Below are positions 16,777 to 25,726 of a stretch of DNA of 64,000 nucleotides, piece by piece. The notes below the pieces were generated by a model, which was given only the letters and a program-made list of their open reading frames with translations, had not been told where the DNA came from and searched no databases. The DNA comes from Paraburkholderia bryophila (lineage in GTDB: Bacteria > Pseudomonadota > Gammaproteobacteria > Burkholderiales > Burkholderiaceae). The stretch lies in contig NZ_JACCAS010000002.1 in assembly GCF_013409255.1 (NCBI RefSeq), positions 2,842,001-2,906,000 on the forward strand. The letters are read 5' to 3'. Both the position numbers and the translations under genes were made by a program. How positions within the stretch are numbered: position 1 is the stretch's first letter; each line of letters opens with the position of its first letter.

Positions 16777-17279
16777 GTTCGCGCGTGCAGGTGTCGCTGC
16801 GCGTTGCCGCGTCGCCGTCGCGTGCGTTCGAGGTATTCACGCGCGATATCGGCCGATGGTGGCGGCCTAACGGGCTGTTTCAATTCACGCCGCAAGGGGA
16901 GGGGGTATTGTCGTTCGAACCGGCTGAGGAGGGGAGTGGCGACCATGGACGTCTGGTCGAAACGCAGCCGGACGGCAGCGTGTTCGAGGTGGGCCGCGTC
17001 ACTGTGTGGGAGCCGGGCGAACGTTTGGCATTCGGCTGGCGGCAAGCGAGTTTTTCCGCCGCGCAACACACGCATGTCGAGGTGCGTTTCGAAGCGGTGG
17101 GCGACGAGACACGGGTGACGGTCGAGCATCGTGGCTGGGATACGGTGCCGCAGGATCATGTGGCGCGCCATCATTTTCCCGATCGCGTGTTTCTATTGCG
17201 GCACGGGGAGTGGTGGCAGGTTTTGTTGGCCGCGTTGCGTGCGGAAGTGGGGGATGGAGTGCTACCGCCGGTGCTTTAG
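16773..17279 (+). CDS. SRPBCC (AHSA1/START-like) domain protein
   Basis: A 168-residue protein with the AHSA1-type ligand-binding fold: VSLRVAASPSRAFEVFTRDIGRWWRP at the start, then GRVTVWEPGERLAFGW and VEVRFEAVGDETRVTVEHRGWD. It is predicted to bind a hydrophobic small molecule in a deep pocket. Its start overlaps the ArsR stop by four bases. The last 18 bases overlap the end of the pseudogene on the opposite strand. Confidence 0.83.
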   Translation: MSSRVQVSLRVAASPSRAFEVFTRDIGRWWRPNGLFQFTPQGEGVLSFEPAEEGSGDHGRLVETQPDGSVFEVGRVTVWEPGERLAFGWRQASFSAAQHTHVEVRFEAVGDETRVTVEHRGWDTVPQDHVARHHFPDRVFLLRHGEWWQVLLAALRAEVGDGVLPPVL

Positions 17280-17745
17280 CAGAGTGGAACCGAGCCACAC
17301 GATGAGCGCTGAAAAGACGAAGCTCAGAGCGAGCAGCAGGCCTGCTATCACGCTTTCGTGGCCCTCTACGCCGACTGTGCCAAACAGACGGAAGAGAGGG
17401 GCAAGCGCCTGATACCCGCTCTCGCTGTATAACCACGCGAGCAGGGCATTGATTCGGGAGACTGAATGGCGATGCATCCTTCGCTGATGCCGAATCGGCC
17501 GTCGGGATGGAGGCGGAAATTGCCGCGACGCACGCCATGCACGAACGTGTAGTCGTCGATGACACCGTCATTACGGTAAAGGGCGAACCATTGATCGTGC
17601 TGCACGTGAGATGCCTTGTCTTTTGCCCAATCCCAAAGCCACCCGAGACGCCCCCCGCTTTGACGCCCGATGATGTAATAGCGTCCCTTCGGGATTGGAC
17701 CGGCGTTCTTGATGGCCGTGTTCGCGCGGCTGCTGATCCTGACCG
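17262..17745 (-). pseudogene. DUF2778 (Tlde1-like L,D-transpeptidase-fold) gene, 5'-truncated and frameshifted
   Basis: In one minus-strand frame the sequence GPIPKGRYYIIGRQSGGRLG... leads through DQWFALYRNDGVIDDYTFV to FRLHPDGRFGISEGC (about 17480-17700). These are the hallmarks of DUF2778, the family of the type VI secretion peptidoglycan effector Tlde1, including the His of RLHP and the Cys of SEGC. Right after GCIAI the family-like continuation (RINALLAWLYSESGY...RLFGTVGV) moves to another frame (17262-17477), where it runs into a hydrophobic tail. The N-terminal third is missing and no ATG/GTG/TTG opens the frame before the DedA stop at 17767. I read this as a decayed gene. Confidence 0.6.
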
Positions 17746-17766
17746 CGCGTCGTGTGGTCCGAAAAA

Positions 17767-18414
17767 TCAGCGAGCACGCCAGCGCCGATTAACAAACCGC
17801 CACACCGCACTCACCAGCAACGACCCGACGCCAAGCCCCACGCCCAGCAACACGATCGAACTCATATGATCGCGCACCAGGGGCACATTGCCGAACAGAT
17901 AACCGGCGGCCACCAGCGACACGATCCACAGTGCTGCGCCCGCGCTGACGAACGACAGGAAACGCGCGAACGTCATGCGCGAAACGCCCGCGACGAACGG
18001 CGCGAACGTCCGCACCACCGCAATGAATGGCGACAGCAGAAACGTCAGTCCGCCGCGCGCTTCGTAAAATACATGCGCCTTGCGCAATGCGTTCTTGTCG
18101 AGCCAGCGATAGTCGGCGGTATAAACCTTTTCACCGATCGCGCGGCCAATCGCATAGTCGACGACGCTGCCGGCCACCGTGGCCGCGAACAGCACGGGGA
18201 TCACGAGCCAGACGTTCAGCGCGCCGGTTGCGGCGAGTCCGCCGCAAATGAAAATCAGCGGATCGCCGGGCAAGAAGAACAGCGGCAGAAAACCGATCTC
18301 GACGAATATGACGAGAAACAGCATCGCGTAAACGGCGGTGCCGTATTGCACGATCAGACCGCTCAGGTGCTGGTCGAAGTGCAGGGCGACCTGCAACACA
18401 TGCATCAGATCCAT
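17767..18414 (-). CDS. DedA-family inner-membrane protein
   Basis: A 215-residue polytopic protein with the DedA signatures EIGFLPLFFLPGDPLIFICG near the N-terminus and the reentrant/GxxxR region TFLLSPFIAVVRTFAPFVAGVSRM. DedA proteins are undecaprenyl-phosphate or phospholipid flippases/scramblases needed for envelope integrity. It is a single gene, divergent from the GNAT gene at 18553. Confidence 0.87.
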   Translation of the reverse strand: MDLMHVLQVALHFDQHLSGLIVQYGTAVYAMLFLVIFVEIGFLPLFFLPGDPLIFICGGLAATGALNVWLVIPVLFAATVAGSVVDYAIGRAIGEKVYTADYRWLDKNALRKAHVFYEARGGLTFLLSPFIAVVRTFAPFVAGVSRMTFARFLSFVSAGAALWIVSLVAAGYLFGNVPLVRDHMSSIVLLGVGLGVGSLLVSAVWRFVNRRWRAR

Positions 18415-18552
18415 CTCGGGGCGCGGGGGAATTGGGATGTTCGGGAGTGTAGCCCGACGGCGGCACGGGTACCTGTCTATTTCCTTGGAGAGATGTCAAT
18501 ATCGCGTCGTGTCATACGCAAATAAAACCTGAAACAAACCTGCGAAACCTTT

Positions 18553-19080
18553 ATGCGACAAGCTTCCGCCGTCACTTTCCGTTTTGCCGCGCCACCCGAT
18601 GCGAACGCGATCCAAGCTATCGAATTCGAAGCGGGCCAGCGTTTCGCCAGCGTCGGTTTGACGGGCATTGCCGATGCCCCGCCGATGGATATCGAGCGTA
18701 TCGAAAGCAAGATCGCCGCGCGCGAGATCATCGTCGCCGTGGATGCCGATGCGACCCGCGTCGGATTCGTCATGTTCGAGCCGCAGCCCACGCGCATCTA
18801 TATTCAGGAGCTCGACGTGCTGACGTCGCATGCGGGGCAGGGTATCGGCGCGGCGTTGATCGAGCAGGTCGCGCAACACGCATTGGCGCGGCAGCTCACG
18901 CAACTGATTCTGTCCACCTATCGCGAGGTGCCGTGGAACGCGCCTTACTATCGACGGCTCGGGTTTCGCGATATCGAAGCAGCGGAACTCGACGCGCATC
19001 TGATCGAGCGGCGCGACGCGCATATCGCGCGTGGGCTCGACGAATCCAGGCGCGTGTTCATGCGGCGCGATCTGGCATGA
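18553..19080 (+). CDS. GNAT-family N-acetyltransferase
   Basis: A 175-residue acetyltransferase. The acetyl-CoA pyrophosphate loop is visible as LTSHAGQGIGAALIEQVAQHA (the Q/RxxGxG/A motif), followed by the B-motif segment ILSTYREVPWNAPYYRRLGFRD. The substrate is not predictable. It stands alone between the divergent DedA gene and the convergent reductase. Confidence 0.85.
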   Translation: MRQASAVTFRFAAPPDANAIQAIEFEAGQRFASVGLTGIADAPPMDIERIESKIAAREIIVAVDADATRVGFVMFEPQPTRIYIQELDVLTSHAGQGIGAALIEQVAQHALARQLTQLILSTYREVPWNAPYYRRLGFRDIEAAELDAHLIERRDAHIARGLDESRRVFMRRDLA

Positions 19081-19212
19081 GATGAGGTTGGTTGCGCGAA
19101 AGAAAAACGCGGCGGGTGCGACCGATATCTATCTCCGGTCACATCCGCCGCGTCGTTTTACCGCTTGCTACAGCGAGCTCGCTGCCACGCAGGTGGCGCT
19201 TATTCCACCCGC

Positions 19213-20274
19213 TTATTCCACCGTTTCCAGCGCCGGATAATCCACATACCCGGTTTCGCCGCGCGCATAGTACGTCGACGGATTCGGCTGGTTCAGCGGC
19301 GCATCCGTTTCGAAGCGGCGCACCAGATCCGGATTCGCGATGAACAGTTGGCCCCATGCCACCGCGTCCGCTTCACCCGCGTCGAGCAATTGTTGCGCGC
19401 TCTGCTTGGTGAACTTTTCGTTCGCGATGTACGGGCCGCCGAATGCCTGCTTCAGTTGCGGGCCGAGGCGGTCGTCGCCGAGCGCTTCACGAGCCGCGAT
19501 GAACGCGATCTTGCGCTTGCCGAGTTCGCGAGCCACGTAACCGAACGTAGCGGCCGGATCGGAGTCGCCCATGTCGTGCGCGTCGCGGCGCGGTGCAAGG
19601 TGCACGCCCACGCGATTCGCGCCCCACACATCGATGCAAGCGTCGGTGACTTCGAGCAGCAGACGCGCGCGGTTTTCGATCGGACCACCGTAGGTGTCGG
19701 TACGCTGATTGGTGCTGTCCTGCAGAAACTGGTCGAGCAGATAGCCGTTCGCGCCGTGCACTTCAACGCCGTCGAAACCGGCCGTTTTCGCGTTCTCGGC
19801 GCCCTTGCGGTACGCGTCGACCAGACCGGCGATTTCGTCGAGTTCCAGCGCGCGAGGCGTCACGAACGGACGTTCCGGACGCACCAGACTCACATGCCCT
19901 TGCGCGGCGATCGCGCTCGGCGCAACCGGCAATTCGCCATTCAGGAACACCGGATCCGAAATACGGCCAACGTGCCACAGTTGCAGAAAGATCTTGCCGC
20001 CGGCGGCGTGCACCGCGTTCGTGACGAGCTTCCAGCCTTCAACCTGTTCCTGCGACCAGATGCCCGGCGTGTCGGCATAACCCACGCCTTGCGGGGTGAC
20101 CGAGGTGGCTTCGCTGATGATCAGGCCGGCGCTCGCGCGCTCGGCGTAGTAACGCGCCATCAACGCGTTCGGCACGCGGATTTCTTCGGCGCGCTGGCGC
20201 GTCAGCGGCGCCATGATGATGCGGTTCGACAGCGTGATATCGCCAATTTGCAGCGGATCGAAAAGAGTCGGCAT
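19213..20274 (-). CDS. Old Yellow Enzyme-family alkene reductase (NemA-like)
   Basis: A 353-residue FMN-dependent TIM barrel. Recognisable sites are the FMN region MAPLTRQRAE, the substrate His/Asn pair in VEVHGANGYLLDQFLQD, and the TDTYGGPIENRARL motif. It reduces activated C=C bonds, nitro compounds or nitrate esters with NAD(P)H. The ArsR-type regulator is 83 bp upstream on the same strand; in this respect it parallels the NemR-NemA arrangement, but with an ArsR instead of a TetR protein. Confidence 0.9.
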   Translation of the reverse strand: MPTLFDPLQIGDITLSNRIIMAPLTRQRAEEIRVPNALMARYYAERASAGLIISEATSVTPQGVGYADTPGIWSQEQVEGWKLVTNAVHAAGGKIFLQLWHVGRISDPVFLNGELPVAPSAIAAQGHVSLVRPERPFVTPRALELDEIAGLVDAYRKGAENAKTAGFDGVEVHGANGYLLDQFLQDSTNQRTDTYGGPIENRARLLLEVTDACIDVWGANRVGVHLAPRRDAHDMGDSDPAATFGYVARELGKRKIAFIAAREALGDDRLGPQLKQAFGGPYIANEKFTKQSAQQLLDAGEADAVAWGQLFIANPDLVRRFETDAPLNQPNPSTYYARGETGYVDYPALETVE

Positions 20275-20357
20275 AACAGTTCACCTTCGGCAACGAGCTT
20301 GTGGCCCGGCCTGAAAAAATACGTGATGAAAAAAGCGTGCTGACGCGAATGAAGCCC

Positions 20358-20675
20358 TCAAAGCTGCTCGTTCATATGCTCGAGAAAGGCCTGAATGACG
20401 GGCTCATTGCGTTTGAAAAACACCCACTGGCCAACCCGCTTCGACGTGACGAGGCCCGCGCGCTGCAGTGCCGCGAGGTGCGCCGACACGGTGGACTGCG
20501 ACAGACCGCAGCGTGCGTCGATCTTGCCGGCGCATACGCCGTGGTCGAGCGGCAACTCCTGATCGGCGAAATGCGCGTACGGCTCCCGCAGCCAGCCAAG
20601 AATCTCCCGGCGTAACGGGTTGGCCAGCGCTTTGTGAATCGCGTCGATGTCGGGTGTCGTTCGGGTCGGTTTCAT
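20358..20675 (-). CDS. ArsR-family regulator of the Old Yellow Enzyme gene
   Basis: A 105-residue winged helix-turn-helix protein: IHKALANPLRREILGWLREPY, CGLSQSTVSAHLAALQRAGLVTSKRVGQWVFFKRN. It carries two cysteines just before the recognition helix (VCAGKIDARCGL) that could sense electrophiles by thiol modification, in line with the reductase it precedes. I chose ATG 20675 (MKPTRTTPDID); longer in-frame codons upstream cover the operator region. Confidence 0.82.
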   Translation of the reverse strand: MKPTRTTPDIDAIHKALANPLRREILGWLREPYAHFADQELPLDHGVCAGKIDARCGLSQSTVSAHLAALQRAGLVTSKRVGQWVFFKRNEPVIQAFLEHMNEQL

Positions 20676-20747
20676 GGTTGTCAACAACACGCAGGCCTGG
20701 AACGCCGGTTGGCGTCCATGCATCTGCATCGCTACAAGACGAATCAT

Positions 20748-20767
20748 ATATCGTATTTTGACGATAT
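20748..20767. promoter_or_regulatory. Palindrome upstream of the ArsR/OYE operon
   Basis: ATATCG (20748-20753) and CGATAT (20762-20767) form a perfect dyad with an 8-base spacer, 73 bp before the ArsR start. AT-rich dyads with this geometry are typical ArsR operators, so autoregulation is likely. Confidence 0.5.
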
Positions 20768-20840
20768 GCTTGAAGACACTACTGTCTATGTGGGCGATAG
20801 GTGTCGACGCACAACAAAGCCTGCACTTCGGCGGATGCAC

Positions 20841-21390
20841 GTTTTATGCGCAAAAGAGTTCACACTTTGTGTTGCACATCGTGGAATTTTTCGGTGGATA
20901 ACGCTTCAACCTGCTTTCGTTTTTACACCGCGATGACGCAGCCAGCGAAGCGGAAGCAGCCCTGTAGAAAGAGCGTCGCGCAGGCGATTCACTTCGTCCA
21001 AATTAACCCGTTGAATCACGTCCGTATTTTCACGCTCGTCAACACGCATCCAGGGGAATCATGAGTCGACGTGTCTTTGTTGCTGCCTTCGCTGCACTCT
21101 GTTGCGAAATGCCGGGCAGGGCCGCGGCGTTACTCGTGCTTCGCGCGTTCATGACCGCCCTGAACACCTCGATATCCCTGATCCTCATAACCTGTGCTTA
21201 TTGACTAAATTATTTCCGATGTTGATGAAATCTCGGGCGAAAGTAAACTGCAGTCGTCAATACGCCACCAGGCAATCACCGAGAGCATGATGACAAGTCA
21301 TACCCAGAAAGCGCCGCAGCCGTTTTGCAGCTTGTCCCTGGTTGGGTGGGAGGCCGTTACCGGAAATCCGATGCCCGATCGCCTTGCCGC
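20841..21390. other. Intergenic stretch with no convincing gene
   Basis: No ORF here shows a clear family. A 47-codon frame (21061-21204, starting MSRRVFVAAFAALCC after AGGGGAA) has a hydrophobic start and could be a small exported peptide or the remnant of one. A 35-codon frame from 21288 also ends at the IS insertion site. I assign neither. Confidence 0.4.
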
Positions 21391-21394
21391 CTAG
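21391..21394. repeat. Left copy of 4-bp target-site duplication (CTAG)
   Basis: CTAG directly precedes the left inverted repeat and matches CTAG at 22747-22750. IS5-group elements commonly duplicate a 4-bp YTAR target. Confidence 0.7.
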
Positions 21395-22746
21395 CAGGCT
21401 GTTGAATTTTGGTCCCGTGTAAGCGGGGTTTGAGGGACGGGCGTTATGGATATCGTGTTCATGATCTTTGGCAGCGGATGCGATGCGCGGAATGGATGAG
21501 ATGCAGGAAACCCTGTTCACGACGGTCAAGCTGGAGGACTTCGTCCCGGCAGATCACCCGTTGCGACCGATCCGGGTGCTGGTGAATGATGCGTTGAAAC
21601 GGCTCAACGGGCTGTTCAGCGTCATCTACGCGGACACTGGCCGTGCCTCGATTGCACCTGAGAAGCTGATGCGAGCGCTGCTGTTGCAGGTGTTCTACTC
21701 GGTGCGCAGCGAGCGCATGCTGATGGAGCAGATGCGCTACAACCTGCTGTTCCGCTGGTTCGTCGGGCTGGCGATTGAGGACGCCGTGTGGGACCACTCG
21801 GTGTTCTCGAAGAACCGAGACCGGTTGCTGGAGCATGAAGTCGTGGAAGCGTTCTTCACCGAAGTCATGAGCCTGGCGGACAAACGGGGCTTGTTGTCGA
21901 GGGACCATTTCTCGGTGGACGGCACGCTGATTCAGGCGTGGGCCAGTCACAAGAGCTTCCGCCGCAAGGACGGCCCGGAGGATGGTCCGCCCGCCGGCGG
22001 TGGCCGCAACGCCGATACTGACTGGAGAGGCGAGCGACGTAGCAATGCCACGCACGAGTCGACTACTGATCCGGAGGCGCGATTGTTCAAGAAGAGCCAC
22101 AAAAGCCCGGCCATCCTGTGCTACCACGGGCACATCCTGATGGAGAATCGCTCAGGGCTGGTGGTCGGTGCCGTGGTTAGTCACGCGGATGGTTTCGCCG
22201 AGCGGGCCAGCGCGTTGCGATTGCTCGATTGCGTGCCAGGCGCTCATGCGAAGACAGTCGGTGCCGACAAGGCGTATGACACCCGTGACTTCGTGAACGA
22301 TTGCCGCGCTCGCAACGTGACACCGCATGTCGCGCGCAACGATGAGCGTTCGGGCGGCAGCGCAATCGACGGGCGCACTTCGCGGCATGCGGGCTACCGG
22401 ACCAGTCAGATCATCCGCAAGCGTATCGAGGAGCACTTCGGCTGGGGTAAAACCGTCGGTCGGATCCGGCAGACGGTCTATCGCGGCATCCGGCGAGTCG
22501 ACCAGCACTTCAAGCTGACGATGGTTGCGAGCAATCTGACCCGCATGGCGCGAATGCCAGGTGTGGTGCCGCAAGGAGCGACGCGATGAGCCGCCACGGC
22601 ATGGCGAATGCACGGCGCGCCGCCTGCGCGCACGCGCATTGCCTACAAAAACCACCGTGCGAACCCGCAATTCAGCAGCACATCGCATTTGGAAGCCTCG
22701 TGAACACTGCTCCCGTCTTCATGACGGGGCGCTTTTCAACAGCCTG
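21395..22746 (+). mobile_element. IS5-family insertion sequence, 1352 bp
   Basis: The left end reads CAGGCTGTTGAA and the right end TTCAACAGCCTG, a perfect 12-bp inverted repeat, flanked on both sides by CTAG. The single transposase gene fills 21468-22589. The tips, the ORF and the duplication are all intact, so the element looks recently inserted and possibly active. It sits 111 bp upstream of the LuxR-family regulator. Confidence 0.85.
21468..22589 (+). CDS. IS5-family DDE transposase
   Basis: A 373-residue transposase reading from TTG 21468, with ATG 21483 an alternative start. DDE residues are visible in HFSVDGTLIQAW, GADKAYDT and the YRTSQIIRKRIEEHFGWGK segment, which matches the Y-R-E-K signature of the IS5 group. 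The N-terminal LEDFVPADHPLRPIRVLVN block is typical of the DUF772-type domain. The frame is uninterrupted. Confidence 0.88.
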   Translation: MAADAMRGMDEMQETLFTTVKLEDFVPADHPLRPIRVLVNDALKRLNGLFSVIYADTGRASIAPEKLMRALLLQVFYSVRSERMLMEQMRYNLLFRWFVGLAIEDAVWDHSVFSKNRDRLLEHEVVEAFFTEVMSLADKRGLLSRDHFSVDGTLIQAWASHKSFRRKDGPEDGPPAGGGRNADTDWRGERRSNATHESTTDPEARLFKKSHKSPAILCYHGHILMENRSGLVVGAVVSHADGFAERASALRLLDCVPGAHAKTVGADKAYDTRDFVNDCRARNVTPHVARNDERSGGSAIDGRTSRHAGYRTSQIIRKRIEEHFGWGKTVGRIRQTVYRGIRRVDQHFKLTMVASNLTRMARMPGVVPQGATR

Positions 22747-22750
22747 CTAG
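22747..22750. repeat. Right copy of 4-bp target-site duplication (CTAG)
   Basis: Matches the left copy at 21391-21394 and directly follows the right inverted repeat. Confidence 0.7.
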
Positions 22751-22767
22751 GTTAGCAATACCAATGT

Positions 22768-22783
22768 CATGCGTTTCCGCATG
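22768..22783. promoter_or_regulatory. Palindrome between the IS and the LuxR-family gene
   Basis: CATGCG-TTTC-CGCATG is a perfect 6-bp dyad with a 4-base spacer, 74 bp before the regulator start. It may be an operator for the downstream regulator; no function can be assigned from sequence alone. Confidence 0.3.
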
Positions 22784-22857
22784 CACGTCATTCCGCAAGT
22801 TGACAATGCCGAATCGTGTGAATTCACCGATGTGCGGTCGTCGCGTTGGGGGCAATC

Positions 22858-25611
22858 ATGATTGAATTTTCAGACAGCACGGATCGCAAATGGACCGTGT
22901 CGCTGATCCAGACCAAAATGATCCCGCCACGTCTGCCGCCGGGCTGCGTCCGTCGGTCCGGGTTGATTGAGCAACTGGGTCGGCGACCGCCGCGCAGTGT
23001 AACGGTCGTGACCGCCCCGGCGGGTTTCGGCAAGACGACCTTGCTGGCTGAATGGAGTGAAGCGCTGTCGGAGCAAAAATACCCGGTTGCATGGCTCAGC
23101 CTCGATGATGAAGACGATGATCCGCAGCAGTTCGGTGCCTACCTGGTGGCGGCATTGTCCCGCGCGTCGGAGGACATTGGCTGGCAGGCGCAACAACTTC
23201 TGGATAACGATGCGCTGACCCCCATCAGAACGGTCATTTCGGTGCTCCTGAATGGGATCGCCGCATGCGGCCGCTGCGTATTCCTGGTACTGGATGATGC
23301 CGACCGCCTGACTGCGAAACCGGTTCTCGCGATTGCGTCGCGTCTGCTGCAATATGCGCCCGACAACATGCACGTGCTGCTCGGAGCGCGCGGCGAACCT
23401 GCCTTGACGCTCGGCCAGCTCAGGGCACCGGAAAAGCTGATGCGAATTAATGTCGACGACCTCCGTTTTTCGATCGACGAGGCGCAGGCGTTCTTTGACC
23501 AGACAGGTACACGGCCGCTCGACCGTACCAGTGTCAAGTTGCTGAACGAGACGACTGAGGGGTGGGTGGCGGGCTTGCAGCTGGCGTCCCTTGCACTGAC
23601 TCAGGCGGGAGATGCGGCCCGGGTTGCCAGTCACCTTGCCGGAAGCGGCTCTGGGATCGATCGCTACCTGAACGATACGGTGCTGATGCATTTGCCGCCG
23701 CCCATGCTCAAGTTTCTGCTGTACACGTCGATTCTTGAACGGCTCACCCCTGGCGTATGCGATGCCATCATGGGCGATGGTGCTGAAAGCGGGAAAAAGC
23801 TGGACTGGCTCGAACGGCATAACGTGTTCATCCGGCCACTTGATGAACCACAGGTGTGGTACCGCTATCACGCACTGCTGTCCGACGCACTGCGGCGCCG
23901 CCTTATCCGCCAGATGCCGCAACAGGTTGCTTTGCTGCATCACCGTGCAAGCCAGTGGTTCGCAGGTGCACGTCTTTGGCCCGAAGCAGTCCGACATGCC
24001 TTGGCCGCAGACGAACCCGAGCAGGCCGCGCAGTGGGTTGAGAACTGCGCGATAGAGAGGTTGGAACACGGTGAGCCATACACGTCGCTAGGTTGGATCG
24101 AGAAGCTTCCGGCGAATGTGGTCCACGGACGGCTACGTTTGCGTCTCGCCAAAGCGTGGGCACTTGCACTCTCACTTCAGACAATCCGTGCCTCGACGGA
24201 AATCGGTGCTGTGGTGGACGAATTTAATCGGATGTGTCACGCACATAGTGCCGTAGTCGACGAGACTGCGTTGGCGGAAGTGAGCGCGGTCGGCGCATTG
24301 ATCGCAGGCGTTAGTGACGATAGCGAACGTGCGCTTGAACTCGGGCGCGCCACAGAAGGCTCAATGGCGCCTGTGGCACCGTGGGTAAAGCGCTACTCGC
24401 AAATAGCCCAATTTTTTGGTTTGATATATCGGGGAAGGTTTGATCATATCCTTGGCATATGGGAGATCGTTAAAAACGGAGCGGGGCATGGTGAGGACCC
24501 GAGCTACTCCGATATGTTTCGACACGCGATGTACGGTCTTGCCGCACTTATATATGGCGAGCTTCGTGACGCAAAGCGAACGCTCGAGGCGGCGGTCCGG
24601 CATACGGAAAATGCTTTCGGTGCGTCATCCTCCTGCGCGGTTGAGCTGGCCGGCCTACTTGCATTCGCCTACTACGAGTGCAACGAACTGTCTGAAGCAC
24701 GAAAGATGATCGCAGGTCGCATGAGCATTGCACTGGAGACTACCCATCAGGGTGGCTTGATACGCCACGTGCTTTGCGCTGCCCGCCTGCTGTGGCGCGA
24801 CGGGGAGACGGGCTCGGCGCTGGCTATTCTGGAGGACGGTCGACGGGTTGCAAAAGCCCGGCAGTGGCTACGCCTCAAGCTGGCGTGCGATGCCGAGACG
24901 GCAAGATTGCTCCTCGACGACGGCAACGTTACCCAGGCCAGGCAGATCGCCGACGAACTGAGCATGAATGTTCCAAAGATGTGCGAAGGGCGGATGGGGT
25001 CCGCTGTGGAAACCTGGACAAGCTACTGCCTTGTGCAAGCCCGCGTTCTGATTGCCGAGAATCTAAGTGATAAGGCCGTCAGCATTCTTGTGCGTTTGCT
25101 GGATACGCTGGCTGCTCTATGCTGGCGTCCTGCCGAGGCTCTTGTTTCCCTGCTGCTTTCGCGCGCGTTCGATCAACGTGGAGAGTCTGAGAAAGCGCTC
25201 ACCGCGCTCGATCGTGCGCTGCGCATCGGTGGGGCGATTGGCATGATCAACAGCTTCGTAGATGAAGGGCAGCCGGTGCGCGAGTTGCTACGACGGTTTT
25301 GCCAGGTCTCAGGAGAGGACTCGTTTGCGGAAATCGCTTACGCAAACAGATTGCTGGCAGTTTTCGATGAGCTTGATCATTCGCGATCTGCATCCACCCG
25401 GTTTGTCGAGGTCGTAACGTCGTCGGATACGCTGAGTGCGAGAGAGCTGGAGATAGTCACCTATGTTGCCCGTGGCCTTTCGAACAAGGAAGTGGGTCGA
25501 GCGTTGAAACTGGCACCTGAGACGGTCAAATGGCATATGAAGAACATCTTCGAAAAACTCAACGTGAACTCGAGAATCGAAGCCGTACAAACGGCGCTGT
25601 CACGTGACTGA
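22858..25611 (+). CDS. MalT/LAL-type LuxR-family transcriptional regulator
   Basis: A 917-residue signal-transducing ATPase. Order: N-terminal IQTKMIPPRLPPGCVRRSGLIEQL, Walker A APAGFGKTT (residues 53-61), Walker B VFLVLDDADRL, a long helical TPR-like middle, and a C-terminal LuxR helix-turn-helix TLSARELEIVTYVARGLSNKEVGRAL. This is the MalT architecture, in which an inducer drives ATP-dependent oligomerisation. The start at ATG 22858 follows GGGGG; a TTG at 22846 is possible. The IS5 element lies immediately upstream and may have separated it from its original partner gene or promoter. Confidence 0.88.
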   Translation: MIEFSDSTDRKWTVSLIQTKMIPPRLPPGCVRRSGLIEQLGRRPPRSVTVVTAPAGFGKTTLLAEWSEALSEQKYPVAWLSLDDEDDDPQQFGAYLVAALSRASEDIGWQAQQLLDNDALTPIRTVISVLLNGIAACGRCVFLVLDDADRLTAKPVLAIASRLLQYAPDNMHVLLGARGEPALTLGQLRAPEKLMRINVDDLRFSIDEAQAFFDQTGTRPLDRTSVKLLNETTEGWVAGLQLASLALTQAGDAARVASHLAGSGSGIDRYLNDTVLMHLPPPMLKFLLYTSILERLTPGVCDAIMGDGAESGKKLDWLERHNVFIRPLDEPQVWYRYHALLSDALRRRLIRQMPQQVALLHHRASQWFAGARLWPEAVRHALAADEPEQAAQWVENCAIERLEHGEPYTSLGWIEKLPANVVHGRLRLRLAKAWALALSLQTIRASTEIGAVVDEFNRMCHAHSAVVDETALAEVSAVGALIAGVSDDSERALELGRATEGSMAPVAPWVKRYSQIAQFFGLIYRGRFDHILGIWEIVKNGAGHGEDPSYSDMFRHAMYGLAALIYGELRDAKRTLEAAVRHTENAFGASSSCAVELAGLLAFAYYECNELSEARKMIAGRMSIALETTHQGGLIRHVLCAARLLWRDGETGSALAILEDGRRVAKARQWLRLKLACDAETARLLLDDGNVTQARQIADELSMNVPKMCEGRMGSAVETWTSYCLVQARVLIAENLSDKAVSILVRLLDTLAALCWRPAEALVSLLLSRAFDQRGESEKALTALDRALRIGGAIGMINSFVDEGQPVRELLRRFCQVSGEDSFAEIAYANRLLAVFDELDHSRSASTRFVEVVTSSDTLSARELEIVTYVARGLSNKEVGRALKLAPETVKWHMKNIFEKLNVNSRIEAVQTALSRD

Positions 25612-25726
25612 CCCGATGACCAGATAGTGGCAAAGACCGCTGTGTCCCAGAACACGGTGGACGGAGCTTGGGCAATGCCGCTAGAGTGCGAAGTGTTGCC
25701 GGGTACGAACAGACGCACTGCAGGTT

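Noticed and set aside
20841..21390. Small ORFs at 21061-21204 and 21288-21394 as real genes
   Set aside because: They are short, lack recognisable domains, and the second simply ends where the IS inserted.
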